Shown in pieces: positions 35,399-44,800 of a DNA stretch of 64,000 bases. Position 1 is the stretch's first letter, and every line of letters begins with the position of its first letter. The notes under the pieces are model-generated. The model was given only the letters and a program-made list of their open reading frames with translations. It did not search any database and was not told the DNA's origin. A program made the translations under genes and the position numbers. The DNA is from SAR324 cluster bacterium. GTDB lineage: Bacteria > SAR324 > NAC60-12. Location of the stretch: positions 121,912-185,911 of the forward strand of contig JANQJU010000049.1 in assembly GCA_028281495.1 (NCBI GenBank), in the 5' to 3' direction.

Positions 35399-36109
35399 AT
35401 GGCAGAGTATAAGTTTGAAGGCGCACCCGATTCGTCTTGGTATCATACGGTGCACATTCGCTCAGAACTGTATGATGCAGCATATCTTGGCAGTGGTTCT
35501 ATAATTAATGGACGTTATGTTCTAACCGCAAAGCATGTCGCAATTAAGGTGGAAATGAGTTTAGCATTGGAGTTAAAGACTCGTGCATATCCAGCGTTTT
35601 CAGGGGATTATAAAAATCCGAAGTATGCTCCTCTTGAATTCGAGCAAGATAAGGTGTGCTACCTAGAAGCTGACTATCCCGATATCGCGATCATAAAACT
35701 CAAATCTGCTGTAAGTTCTGGGTTTTCCAGTCGTGTTTTACACGAAAAATCGGATAAAGATTTTGGCTCAGACCTTAAGCATAATCAAAAAGGTGGTTGG
35801 CGTGTTCGTGTTGCAGGATATACTCCGATCAGTGAGGCTGCGGTCCTAACCTTATTGGAAATTCCCTTAGAGGAAATTGGCGATACGTTCATAAGTATGA
35901 AAGTGTCTGAAAAAGCTTGGAACATGGGTGGGTTGAGTGGAAGCGGAATTTCCATTCCAGGGAACCCCCAAGGGCCTTTGATTGGCGTTTTGAGTGAACA
36001 ACTTAAGGAAAAATTCCGTAAAGAGAAAAAAAAGAATGTCGTGGTAGGAGAGGTTTTAAACGATGAAATGAAAGCACTCATTGCAAAGTGGATCAAGAAA
36101 TTGAAATAA
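35399..36109 (+). CDS. Trypsin-like serine protease, no signal peptide
   Basis: A 236-residue chymotrypsin-fold protease. The catalytic triad can be placed: His46 in VLTAKHVA, Asp95 in YPDIAIIKL and Ser180 in GGLSGSG, all with correct spacing. There is no signal peptide or membrane segment, so it should stay in the cytoplasm, unlike DegP-type proteases. No PDZ domain is attached. The last 35 residues are highly basic (KEKFRKEKKKNVVVG). AAGGAGG precedes the ATG. It is divergent from the equally signal-less NUC endonuclease. The pairing suggests proteolytic control of a toxic nuclease or a two-effector suicide module, but neither is shown. Confidence 0.8.
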   Translation: MAEYKFEGAPDSSWYHTVHIRSELYDAAYLGSGSIINGRYVLTAKHVAIKVEMSLALELKTRAYPAFSGDYKNPKYAPLEFEQDKVCYLEADYPDIAIIKLKSAVSSGFSSRVLHEKSDKDFGSDLKHNQKGGWRVRVAGYTPISEAAVLTLLEIPLEEIGDTFISMKVSEKAWNMGGLSGSGISIPGNPQGPLIGVLSEQLKEKFRKEKKKNVVVGEVLNDEMKALIAKWIKKLK

Positions 36110-36261
36110 AGAGTTCTTGCACGGGCAAGTGGTACCTTCCGAGTCAAATTCCCGAAAGTTAAACAAACGCTGGATCAACAAAAGCCTCTAGTTTATTTTA
36201 CTGACATGGGGCGTGATTTCTCTTTTCAATTGTTACTCAAAATCTCTACCGGCGGATGATT

Positions 36262-37131
36262 ATGGAAATATGGGCGACTTGGTTTGACTCCACCACTGGA
36301 TTGCACTCCGTATTTTTAGCAAAAGTGGTTGCGACCTTATTAATCGGTTGCTTTTTTTGGCTCGTACAACGGGGAATCAATCAACTTCTTTCGAAGCAAG
36401 TGAGCGATCCCAATGTTCGTTATAACTGGAAGAAAGGAACCCAATATGTGCTATCAGCTTTTGGGTTGATTTTGATTGGTCGTGTGTGGATCGAGGAATT
36501 TCATCAGGTTCTCACAGTGTTGGCGGTCGTTGCGGTTGCAGTTGCCATCTCATTGAAAGAAGTGTTCATGAACCTAACCGGATGGGGCATTATCGTTTGG
36601 CGAAATCTATTCGTGGTGGGAGACCGGGTACAAATTGCTTCCACTCACGGTGATGTGGTCGGCATCGGGATTCAATACCTGACGCTGATGGAGATCAACG
36701 ATTGGGCTTCCAACAATCAATCGACGGGACGGTTAGTCAAAGTTCCGAACTCGTTGGTGATCATCCATCCGGTAGCCAATTACACAAAATCATTTCCCTA
36801 CTTGTGGCAGGATTTAGAAGTTCTCATCACTCCAAACAGCAATTGGCCCAAAGCCAAAGAAATCTTGCAAGCCATCGGTGAAAAACACACAGCACATTTG
36901 GCAGAAGAAGCCCGTCACTCTCTCGATCAAGTGAGAGACGAAGTGATCATTTTCCGTGAATTGACCCCGGTGGTGTATATGAGCGTGAAGCAACTGAAGC
37001 CTTCCGGCATTCGCTTGGGATTGCGATATCTGTGTGCTCCCCGAAACCGGCGAACTTCCGAAACCCAGCTCTGGAAAGACATTTTGGAAGAGTTGGGACA
37101 GTGTGAGGATGTCGAACTCATATTCGATTGA
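36262..37131 (+). CDS. MscS-family mechanosensitive channel
   Basis: Inner-membrane channel that opens under membrane tension to release solutes during osmotic downshock. Of two close ATGs the one at 36262 has a better-spaced GGCGG site. The 289-residue protein has three membrane segments. The pore-lining helix is VVAVAVAISLKEVFMNLTGWG, and the beta domain begins IIVWRNLFVVGDRVQI with GDVVGIGIQYLTLMEIND and RLVKVPNSLVI, classic MscS. The C-terminal domain is shorter than in some homologues. It is transcribed towards the kinase-like gene, with a 19-bp gap. Confidence 0.9.
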   Translation: MEIWATWFDSTTGLHSVFLAKVVATLLIGCFFWLVQRGINQLLSKQVSDPNVRYNWKKGTQYVLSAFGLILIGRVWIEEFHQVLTVLAVVAVAVAISLKEVFMNLTGWGIIVWRNLFVVGDRVQIASTHGDVVGIGIQYLTLMEINDWASNNQSTGRLVKVPNSLVIIHPVANYTKSFPYLWQDLEVLITPNSNWPKAKEILQAIGEKHTAHLAEEARHSLDQVRDEVIIFRELTPVVYMSVKQLKPSGIRLGLRYLCAPRNRRTSETQLWKDILEELGQCEDVELIFD

Positions 37132-37150
37132 TTCGATGAATAATGGGAGG

Positions 37151-38026
37151 CTAAGTGTAACTGCGGAGTAACGAGATAGCTTGGGAATAATACCCTTCAC
37201 CAAATAGATTGAGGTGATTGAGGATGTGATAGAGCTTATATAAATTTTCCCGATATTCGTGACCTTCTGGCAGCGGGAATGCTTCTTGATATGCTGCATA
37301 AAAGCTCTTGCTAAAACCTCCGAATAATTTCGTCATCGCTAAATCGGCTTCTCGATGTCCATAATAAACAGCTGGATCGATTAATACGGGTTGACCTTGT
37401 TCATCGATTAAAAAATTTCCGGACCACAAATCGCCATGAAGCAAGGAAGGCGTTTCTTCACTTCCTTCCAATATCGATTCGATCCGGCTTTCCAATTGAA
37501 CAATCGCCTGGGTTAGCTCTGGGGTGGCATAACCATTGCGTTCAGCAAGACGATATTGGAAACGGATGCGATTGTTAAAATAAAATTGTGTCCAGCTTTC
37601 TGATTCTGGGGGATGGCTGATATTGAGTTGATCGGTCGCCCCAATGAAATTGTCTTCATCAAACCCAAAAGTGGAACGATGGCAACGATGCATCTGAGCA
37701 AACTGGCGACCAAAGTTTTGGAAGAAATTGGCAGGTTCGTTGCCGCGATACGGGCGGACGTATTCCATTAACAAAAAATTGCCTTTGCTCAATAGAATTT
37801 CCGGGACCCGAATCGCATTGGCTTTACGAATTTCTTGCAGGCCGCTGGCTTCCTTAAAGAACATTCCACCAATGATACCTTGCCCCGTTTTCAGAAAATA
37901 TTCTTTACCCGACTGCAGTTTGATTCGTTGCGTTCGAGCAATGCATCCTCCGCCCACCGGGTCGTTTTCAATCACGACCTCTCCGGCCCAATCCTCAATT
38001 TGTCGCAGTATTTTTGTGAGTTCCAT
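37151..38026 (-). CDS. Fructosamine kinase family protein
   Basis: A protein kinase-fold small-molecule kinase of the FN3K group, 291 residues, which phosphorylates ribulosamine/fructosamine adducts so that proteins are deglycated. Visible: GGGCIARTQRIKL (nucleotide loop), LKTGQG, EASGLQEIRKAN, FLLMEYVRPYRG, the catalytic loop LLHGDLWSGNFL and the metal-binding Asp in LIDPAVYYGHREADLAM. The start could be GTG three codons earlier; ribosome sites are weak for both. It may be in one operon with the downstream-numbered phosphatase and tmk genes, which run the same way, though gaps of 78-127 bp separate them. Confidence 0.88.
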   Translation of the reverse strand: MELTKILRQIEDWAGEVVIENDPVGGGCIARTQRIKLQSGKEYFLKTGQGIIGGMFFKEASGLQEIRKANAIRVPEILLSKGNFLLMEYVRPYRGNEPANFFQNFGRQFAQMHRCHRSTFGFDEDNFIGATDQLNISHPPESESWTQFYFNNRIRFQYRLAERNGYATPELTQAIVQLESRIESILEGSEETPSLLHGDLWSGNFLIDEQGQPVLIDPAVYYGHREADLAMTKLFGGFSKSFYAAYQEAFPLPEGHEYRENLYKLYHILNHLNLFGEGYYSQAISLLRSYT

Positions 38027-38104
38027 GCTGTTCACCGATTGGGGGTGCTAACATTGATAGTGAATTATTTTCGATGTGTTAGAAGATATCGTCGACAGTT
38101 ATGA

Positions 38105-38575
38105 TCATTTTTTCAACTCATCCAGAAGCCCTTCACAAGCATCTTCTAAGATATCCAGGACCCGCTCAAAGCCTTCCGGACCCCGATAATACGGGTCCGG
38201 CACCACCGTTGCTTGATGATTGCGACAATAGCTCGCCATCCGTTTCACTTTGCCATGATATTGGCCGGTAGGATCCATAGACATCACATCGGAGTAGTTG
38301 TCGTGGTCCATCGTGAGGATGAGATCAAATTTCTCAAAATCGGTAGAAGGGTCGAATTGTCGGGAGATGCTGTCGAGGGAGTAATCCCGTTTGCTTGCGT
38401 GCTGACGCATTCGAGGGTCGGCAGATTCCCCAACGTGATAACTGATCACACCGGCAGAATCGCATTCGATTTCGTTTTCCAAACCACGTTGTTTGACAAA
38501 AGCCTGCATAATCCCTTCCGCGGTAGCAGAGCGACAAATATTACCCAAGCACACAAATAGTAGTCGAGTTGACAT
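38105..38575 (-). CDS. Low-molecular-weight protein tyrosine phosphatase
   Basis: A 156-residue cytoplasmic phosphatase. The P-loop CLGNICRS places the nucleophile Cys9 and Arg15 right at the N-terminus, and the general-acid Asp127 is in the PDPYYRG loop, the two family hallmarks. The ATG at 38575 has AAGGAA upstream; a further in-frame start 12 codons earlier has no support. In many bacteria such enzymes dephosphorylate tyrosine kinases of polysaccharide export, but no such kinase is in this window. Confidence 0.93.
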   Translation of the reverse strand: MSTRLLFVCLGNICRSATAEGIMQAFVKQRGLENEIECDSAGVISYHVGESADPRMRQHASKRDYSLDSISRQFDPSTDFEKFDLILTMDHDNYSDVMSMDPTGQYHGKVKRMASYCRNHQATVVPDPYYRGPEGFERVLDILEDACEGLLDELKK

Positions 38576-38702
38576 GGTTTCCTTTTTCGATTGGTAAGAT
38601 TCTGAGAACATCTGACAAGGTGAGGCCCCAAATTGTTGCGGAGCTTATATTCCCTTTTACGGAGTTTAGGCGGGGCAAGTCAACTCACAATTCGACGCAT
38701 CG

Positions 38703-39344
38703 TTACGAAGCAGTCGATTGTTCCATCCATTGCTGGAACTGCGTGATCAATTCAGCAAAAACTTCTTGTTCGGTGCCGTCACCGTTGACTTTAACAAGAT
38801 GGCCCGTCAACTCGGAATGATCTAGCAATTGCTGGTATTGCGTTCTCACGGTTTTCAACTTGTCGCTATGATGAAACAGCTCGTTGTGTGAACTCCGACG
38901 ATTGATACGCTCTACGCAGACTTCGATTGAAGTATCCACAAAAATCGTCACATGCGGAGCAAATGCGAAGCGATTGATGGCTTTCAACCACTCCAAGTCC
39001 ATTCCCTCCGAACTTTGATAGGCAAGACTAGAAAGCACATAGCGATCGCACAACACCCAGCTGCCTTGCCCTAGACTTTTCTGGACTCCATTGGCATCGT
39101 TTTGCAAGTGGTCCACCCGATCACATGCAAAGGCTAACGCAATCGCAGTCGGGGTCATCACGATGCGTTCCTCGATGGCCTGACGAATCACCACCCCGGC
39201 GGGGCCATTCGAAGGTTCTTTGGTGACCTCGGCAAAAATGTCTTGCTGGGATAACCAGTTTTTCAAAAGAGCCATTTGCGTGGAGGTACCTGCACCATCC
39301 AGCCCTTCAAAGACAATAAATTTTCCTGGTGTTGGTTTTTTCAT
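38703..39344 (-). CDS. tmk: Thymidylate kinase with a Thr-type P-loop
   Basis: Phosphorylates dTMP to dTDP, an essential step to dTTP. The 213-residue sequence is clearly Tmk: FIVFEGLDGAG, then KEPSNGPAGVVIRQAI, LAFACDRVDHL, LCDRYVLSSLAYQ, FVDTSIEVCVERI. The P-loop reads GLDGAGTSTQ: the usually invariant Lys is Thr. I recall the same change in a group of deltaproteobacterial Tmk proteins, so it is more likely a subfamily trait than an inactive copy. A GGAACGTTCC palindrome at 39347-39356 covers the ribosome site. Length is normal. Confidence 0.92.
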   Translation of the reverse strand: MKKPTPGKFIVFEGLDGAGTSTQMALLKNWLSQQDIFAEVTKEPSNGPAGVVIRQAIEERIVMTPTAIALAFACDRVDHLQNDANGVQKSLGQGSWVLCDRYVLSSLAYQSSEGMDLEWLKAINRFAFAPHVTIFVDTSIEVCVERINRRSSHNELFHHSDKLKTVRTQYQQLLDHSELTGHLVKVNGDGTEQEVFAELITQFQQWMEQSTAS

Positions 39345-39542
39345 TGGGAACGTTCCTACTGCTCGGGTTTGGATTGAGGTGATACACTCTGTTACACCTC
39401 GTTACAGTCTGGAAAAGCTTCCTTAGCGTTTCCCCCCCTAATGTAATCGTTGATTGAAGATCAATATTTGTATTGTCCAGGATTTCTGAGAAGAGGGTTC
39501 CTTGTTTCAATAGGCTGCTTAATACCATTCAATCTGGGAAAA

Positions 39543-39665
39543 ATGATGACAAAAAAGAAAATAATCGTAGCAAGCGTGTTGTTGGGAGCACTCGTTCAGT
39601 TCTCACAACTTGTTGTAAACGGAGAATTTTATCAAAAATGCGGATCCACATTCATAGTCGCTTGA
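39543..39665 (+). CDS. Possible small exported peptide or gene remnant
   Basis: A 40-codon frame starting ATGATG with GGGA upstream. MTKKKIIVASVLLGALVQFS looks like a signal peptide, followed by only about 20 residues, and the 3' end overlaps the antisense 3' end of the next gene. It may be a truncated exported protein whose tail was lost. Weak support; could be chance. Confidence 0.25.
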   Translation: MMTKKKIIVASVLLGALVQFSQLVVNGEFYQKCGSTFIVA

Positions 39666-40147
39666 TTGTCTGGATAACCTGTATATTTGAGCCAATAAGC
39701 TACCGCCATTTCAAAATAACAGGAGAAATTGTCTTGTGCTCCGGGATCGTCCAGATGACCTTCGACTAAATTCAATCCATACGTTATATTATCGATGATA
39801 TAGCCCTTGGGTGATAAAGAATGCTCCATGTTGTACTCCTGCCCGAATGTTTGAGTGTCGGGATTGTATAATGTCATTTCATAAAGCGGTGAATTATCGT
39901 CTGCACCATAAGTTATTTCTATTTTGTCGATAGCATGTTCTGTCATTGCGTTGAAAATGACGTTATATGTTTTATCTTTCCAGCCTTCAGGCATCAGTAG
40001 CACCATATTCATATCATAAGAAAAGAAAAAGTAGACTATCCCATCGTTCCAAGTCCACATATTTGGTCCGCCGGATAGTCCCTGCTCCTGGAGGGCATTC
40101 AGTGCATCTTCCACAGTAGGAGGGGCTGTAGGAATTACAATAGACAT
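39632..40147 (-). CDS. Orphan protein, paralogue of the gene at 40266
   Basis: A 171-residue protein of unknown function with GGAGAG upstream of the ATG. No signal peptide. It is related to the neighbouring gene along most of its length: MWTWNDGIVYFFFSYD here against VWTWSDGLLYLFLYYD there; YNVIFNAMTEHAIDKIEITYG against YIVIYNAVVPYNLQRVVISYD; and an LSYKL-like segment followed by DDPGAQDNFSCYFEMAVAYWLKY against GDPSRNNDFTEQFGASPAYSVKF. The alternating hydrophobic pattern points to a mostly beta fold. It probably arose by tandem duplication; role unknown. Confidence 0.65.
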   Translation of the reverse strand: MSIVIPTAPPTVEDALNALQEQGLSGGPNMWTWNDGIVYFFFSYDMNMVLLMPEGWKDKTYNVIFNAMTEHAIDKIEITYGADDNSPLYEMTLYNPDTQTFGQEYNMEHSLSPKGYIIDNITYGLNLVEGHLDDPGAQDNFSCYFEMAVAYWLKYTGYPDNQATMNVDPHF

Positions 40148-40223
40148 AGCGTCTCTCCATACAAGGGGTTTGATTCGATTAACAAGATTTCAACAAACAA
40201 TGTATCGGTCCCCACATAAAGAA

Positions 40224-40253
40224 AGCCGCCATTGAACCCTTGTCAAGGCGGCT
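40224..40253 (-). terminator. Terminator after the orphan gene at 40266
   Basis: AGCCGCC (40224-40230) and GGCGGCT (40247-40253) form a perfect 7-bp stem with a 16-base loop. In the minus-strand transcript it is followed by TTCTTT. It would separate the two paralogous genes into different transcripts or attenuate the downstream one. Confidence 0.65.
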
Positions 40254-40265
40254 CCAAATTCGGGT

Positions 40266-40823
40266 TTATTCTTCTTTCGCGGGCGGTGCCGGTACATCCG
40301 GTTGAACACACTGTGGAGCGCCTTGATCGCCAAACAAGGGAAATTTTACACTATAAGCTGGTGAGGCTCCAAACTGCTCGGTGAAATCATTGTTTCTGGA
40401 TGGGTCTCCATAATGAAATTGATCCAAAGTCAACTTATAAGATAACGTGCTGACTCTGCTACCTGTTGGCTCTATATCTCCATAGTTATAGTCGAAGCGG
40501 TTTACGTAATTGCCACTATTGAGATCTTTCATTGTCAATTCCCAAAGCGTGCTTGGGTCATCCGGATCGTAAGAGATGACGACGCGTTGAAGGTTATATG
40601 GAACAACCGCGTTGTATATAACGATATAAGCGTCGTTATTGTAGATAGGTTCTGTCGGTTTGATGGTACCGTCATAATATAGAAACAAGTAGAGTAGCCC
40701 ATCAGACCAAGTCCATACGGTAAATTGGGCAATATCTTGAAGTGGCAGGTTTGTCGCATTATGAAGGATAGCATCGGCTTGGCTCTGAGTAAGTGGGTTG
40801 GTGTCTATCGTAACTGTTGCCAT
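40266..40823 (-). CDS. Orphan protein, paralogue of the gene at 39632
   Basis: A 185-residue protein with GGAG before the ATG and no signal peptide. It shares a W-x-W-x-D-G-hydrophobic-YxxxxYD core and later beta-rich segments with the gene at 39632, so the pair is a diverged duplication. It has a C-terminal tail (QCVQPDVPAPPAKEE), Pro-rich and acidic, that the other lacks. I know no family with this motif. The two genes stand between tmk and a long gene-free stretch holding a perfect-ended inverted repeat. Confidence 0.65.
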   Translation of the reverse strand: MATVTIDTNPLTQSQADAILHNATNLPLQDIAQFTVWTWSDGLLYLFLYYDGTIKPTEPIYNNDAYIVIYNAVVPYNLQRVVISYDPDDPSTLWELTMKDLNSGNYVNRFDYNYGDIEPTGSRVSTLSYKLTLDQFHYGDPSRNNDFTEQFGASPAYSVKFPLFGDQGAPQCVQPDVPAPPAKEE

Positions 40824-41320
40824 AGCTTTTTCTCCGTTTGAGAGGGTTATTCTAAAAATAAGCTTCTAACGAACGAAACTCAGCGTGTCTCTCGAGACAC
40901 TCCTCTTTCTGCACTGGATGTGCCTCTAGAAAAAATTCATTAAAACTCCAAATTTAGCTTGATTGGCATGTCAGCAGAGTCCCTGTAAAATCAAGGCGTA
41001 GCAGGAGTTTTCAAATTTATATGGGGATTGAAAGGAAGGAAAATCTCTCGGAAGGACCGCAAAGCTCTTTGCGTCATTATGACTCACTGATTTTTGGCCG
41101 CTTGAGGGCATATCCGTTTGACCGACCGAGCTGAGATATGTCGTTTACTGTGTGAGTCATAATGACGCAGGTTGTCTCATTTGCGTCATTACGACCTACT
41201 GCTTCACAGCAAATGAAAACGGCTTCTTGTTTTTGTACAAATTTTTCGAAAATTGGGGACTACCTAACCGAGTTCACATTGAACTAATAATTTTAGATAC
41301 TGGAATCACAGGAGATCCAC
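40824..41320. other. Gene-free region with an inverted-repeat element
   Basis: About 500 bases without a gene. GCGTCATTATGACTCAC (41071-41087) and its exact complement (41152-41168) bound a 98-bp unit; a third, partial copy (GCGTCATTACGACCTAC) lies at 41183-41199 outside it. This could be a miniature inverted-repeat element or a structured RNA. AAGCTCTTT/GGTTG flanks show no target duplication. Confidence 0.5.
41071..41168. repeat. 98-bp element with perfect 17-bp terminal inverted repeats
   Basis: Perfect 17-bp inverted repeats at both ends with a 64-bp interior lacking a coding frame. The arms themselves contain ATGACTCAC, reminiscent of a binding site. It looks like a MITE-like unit, but only one copy is visible in this window, so mobility cannot be judged. 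Confidence 0.5.
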
Positions 41321-41809
41321 ATGCAACTTGACGGTTCATGCCATTGTCAGGCGGTGAAGTTTACAGTCGAATCTGCTCACCCTTATCCATACAACATTTG
41401 CTATTGCACGATCTGTCGGAAGACGGCGGGGGGAGGAGGGTATGCCATCAATTTGGGAGGAGAGGCAGAAAGCTTACAGGTCGAAGGCCGAGAGCATTTA
41501 AAAATCTATCGAGCCAAAATACGCGATGATGAAACGGGAGAAGTGAAGGAAAGCTCTGCTGAACGCAATTTTTGTGGAGAATGTGGAAGTGCCTTGTGGT
41601 TGTGGGATCCCCGATGGCCCCACTTATTGCACCCTTTTGCCTCGGCGATTGATACGGAGTTGCCCAAACCCCCTGAACGAACCCACCTGATGGAGGATTT
41701 TAAAGCATCATGGATCGATACACCCATAGGGCCAAACGATCAGCAGTTTGGACGCTATCCCGCTGAATCTATCGCATCTTGGCATGAGCGTTTGGGGTTG
41801 ACTCAATAA
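41321..41809 (+). CDS. GFA/CENP-V family zinc protein
   Basis: A 162-residue protein of the glutathione-dependent formaldehyde-activating (GFA) fold. Zinc ligands are visible as Cys7 and Cys9 (CHCQAV), Cys27, Cys29 and Cys32 (CYCTICRK), and Cys85 and Cys88 (FCGECGS), followed by LWLWDPRWPHL. The family name overstates the known activity: most members have no proven reaction. AGGAG precedes the ATG. It stands alone, convergent with the histidine kinase gene. Confidence 0.88.
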   Translation: MQLDGSCHCQAVKFTVESAHPYPYNICYCTICRKTAGGGGYAINLGGEAESLQVEGREHLKIYRAKIRDDETGEVKESSAERNFCGECGSALWLWDPRWPHLLHPFASAIDTELPKPPERTHLMEDFKASWIDTPIGPNDQQFGRYPAESIASWHERLGLTQ

Positions 41810-41865
41810 TTTCCGCCTTGCTTTCAGAAAGACTCCTTTGCTCCATGACCCCGGGGCTTCAAGAG

Positions 41866-44800
41866 TCAGCTCACCAATCCATCGACCTTTTGAGATTGCA
41901 ACAAAAGCCCGTCTTCAGGCTGGGGTAGGGGGAGATAGATAGTAAAGCTGGCCCCTTTTCCCACCTGGGAATCCACCTTTACGAAACCCTTGTGCTTTTC
42001 GATAATGCTGAATGCGATGGAAAGTCCTAGCCCCGTGCCTTCTCCGACCGGTTTTGTTGTGAAAAAAGGTTCAAATATTTTATTGCGAAGTTCTTCTGGA
42101 ATGCCACAACCGGTGTCTTGGAACGTGATACCGAGGTAATTGTCTTCTAGAAACGTCCGGATGGTGAGAACTCCTGGATTTCGATCTTGGGTTTTGCTCT
42201 GTTGCGCCACGATAGCTTGGCAGGAGTTGACCATTGCATTCATGAACACTTGATTGAGCTGGGCAGGAGAGCATCGTAATTTGGGGTCCACCGCAAAATC
42301 ACATTCGAACTTCACTTGGTTTTTGTAATTCGAGCTGACCAAACTGAGGGTGGATTTCAACCCAGACACCAGTCGCACTTCTTGCACATCGGTACGCTCC
42401 AATCGAGAGAAGGTGCGTAGATCTCGAACAATCGTTTGGATTCGTTGCGTTCCATTGAGAATCGCATCCAAGTTTCGAAATAAAGGGTCGAATTGTTCTT
42501 CAAACATTCTTTTCACGTCCTCATCCGCTTCGTTTTCCAACAAGTCGAACAGGAAGGTTTTAAATTGCTTCAAACGGCTTTCTAAGTTCTGTGCTCCGCT
42601 ATTGGTGAAATTGACAGGATTGTTGATTTCATGAGCTACTCCCGCGACCAACGTTCCCAGGCTAGCCATTTTTTCTGTTTGCACGAGCTGAGTTTGAGTT
42701 TGCTTCAGTTCGGCATGTTTGATTTCCAATTTCTTTAAGGTTTCCTGCAATTCCTTGGTTTGAACAGCGACCATTTGTTCGAGACTGCTGATGAAGCTCA
42801 AGTTTTCCAACGTGATGGCAAGAAAATGCGCTAGGGTGTTGATGAAACCTTGATAGGTCGTGTCCATAACTTCCGAAGAAACTCCGTCGATCTGAATGTA
42901 GCCATGAAGTTGATCGCGGAGATGAATGGGTATGTGCAAGGTCTCGTTATTGAGAGAACACAAAGGATTGTTTTCACTGCGCTTGGTTTCATTGACATTA
43001 AAAGGCAACGAATAATTGAAGGAATGTTCCGTATGACGGATGCTACCCACTTTCAGAACCACACCTTCTTCTGTGGATTCCGTGGGAAATCGGAATGAAG
43101 AAAAACCTCGTGATCCATTTCCTAAAATTTCTAAAAATGAAAGCAGGATCGACTGCGCATTTTGGAGGGGGGGAAGCCGCAATATCATATTGGTGGCATG
43201 AACCATCGGTGTCAACTTGTCATAGGCGGAAGCAATTTCTTGAGTCCCTTCCAAAAGCTGAGCAAAACGGGAGTTGGCTTGACCTAGCGCCACGTTGGTT
43301 CCTGTGAGATCGAGGTGGAGTTTCACCCGCGCAAGCAGTTCATATTTGGAAAAGGGTTTGGTGAGATAGTCATTGGCACCGGAGGCGAATCCTGCGGTGA
43401 AATCGGCTGCTTGATTTTTAGCTGTCAACAAGATGATGGGAAGCTCTGCGGGTGAGTAGGTATCGCGCAACACTTGACACACCTCCAAACCGGACATCCG
43501 AGGCATCATCACATCGAGAATTAACAAATCGGGTTGTTTTTCTTCCACACAGGCGAGAGCGTCCTTCCCATTACTGGCTTGAAAGATCTGGTAGTGATGC
43601 AGCGATAAATGATTGACAAGCACCTGGAGGTTTAGAGGTTCGTCGTCCACAACAAGGATTCGGCTATTGTTGTTAGAGACGAGAGCTTCTTCTTTTTCAG
43701 GAACCGCGGATTCGGGTTGGGCAGAGATGATGCGTGATTCGGCAAACGGTGAACTGCCCAGCACAACCGGGATGTTGGAGCGGGGGATAGTAAAATGGAA
43801 TTGAGAACCGATCGACAATTCCGATTCCACCCAGATTTTACCACCGTGGAGTTCCACCAATTTTCGGGTTAAGCTCAGGCCAAGCCCGGTGCCTCCATAA
43901 TTCCGAGACGTAGAAGCGTCCGCTTGGTGGAATGCTTGAAAAATACTTTCAAGCTGTTCGGGGGGAATGCCCACACCGGTGTCCGATACAGTGAGTTCTA
44001 CAAAGTCCTTGTGCGTCAGAGCCGACACAGAAACCCAGCCGGTTTCAGTAAACTTGATGGCGTTTCCCACCAAATTGAACAAAATCTGCTGAAGGCGATT
44101 TTCATCTCCCGATACCGGAGGGGTGTCGTAATCAATTCGATTGTGGAGAACAATCGTTTTTCCACCAAGCAACGATTTGGAGAGTTCTAAAACCACCGTG
44201 GTCATTGCCCGCATGTCCACCGGGCGTTGTTGGATTTCGAGTTCTTTGTGCTGCAGTTTTTCGGCATCGAGAATGTCGTCCACCAATGAAGCCAAACGTC
44301 TGCCACTCGCCACTACAAGCAACAAGTTGGTTTTGGTGTCTTCATTGAGCTCTCCCGACACGCCGTCAATGAGCGATTCGGCGATACCAATGATTCCATT
44401 GAGGGGAGTCCGCAATTCATGCGAAGTGGTAGAAAGGAATTCATCCTTCAATTTGTCGGCCTGCCTCAAGTTTTCGATTGCTTCGCGCTGAGCCAACTCC
44501 CGGTCACGGCGAGCTTGTTCAATTTCAGTAATGTCGCTGCACTGTACAATCACTCCGATGATGCGCTTACGACGTCGCAATGGAGCGATTTGGATATTCA
44601 GGATCAACGGATCATCATCCGTTATTCGAGGAACTGAAACTCCAAAAAACTTTCGTAATCCTTCCTCTCCTGATAATATATTAGGCAACAGATCCGCTTC
44701 ATCAATACTCTGGTGCAACAACGAGTCGGGATGTGCCAAGTTGACGTCAATGGATGAAGCTTGCCCCAACAAGCGTCGAAACAACTGTCGGGCTGCTCGG

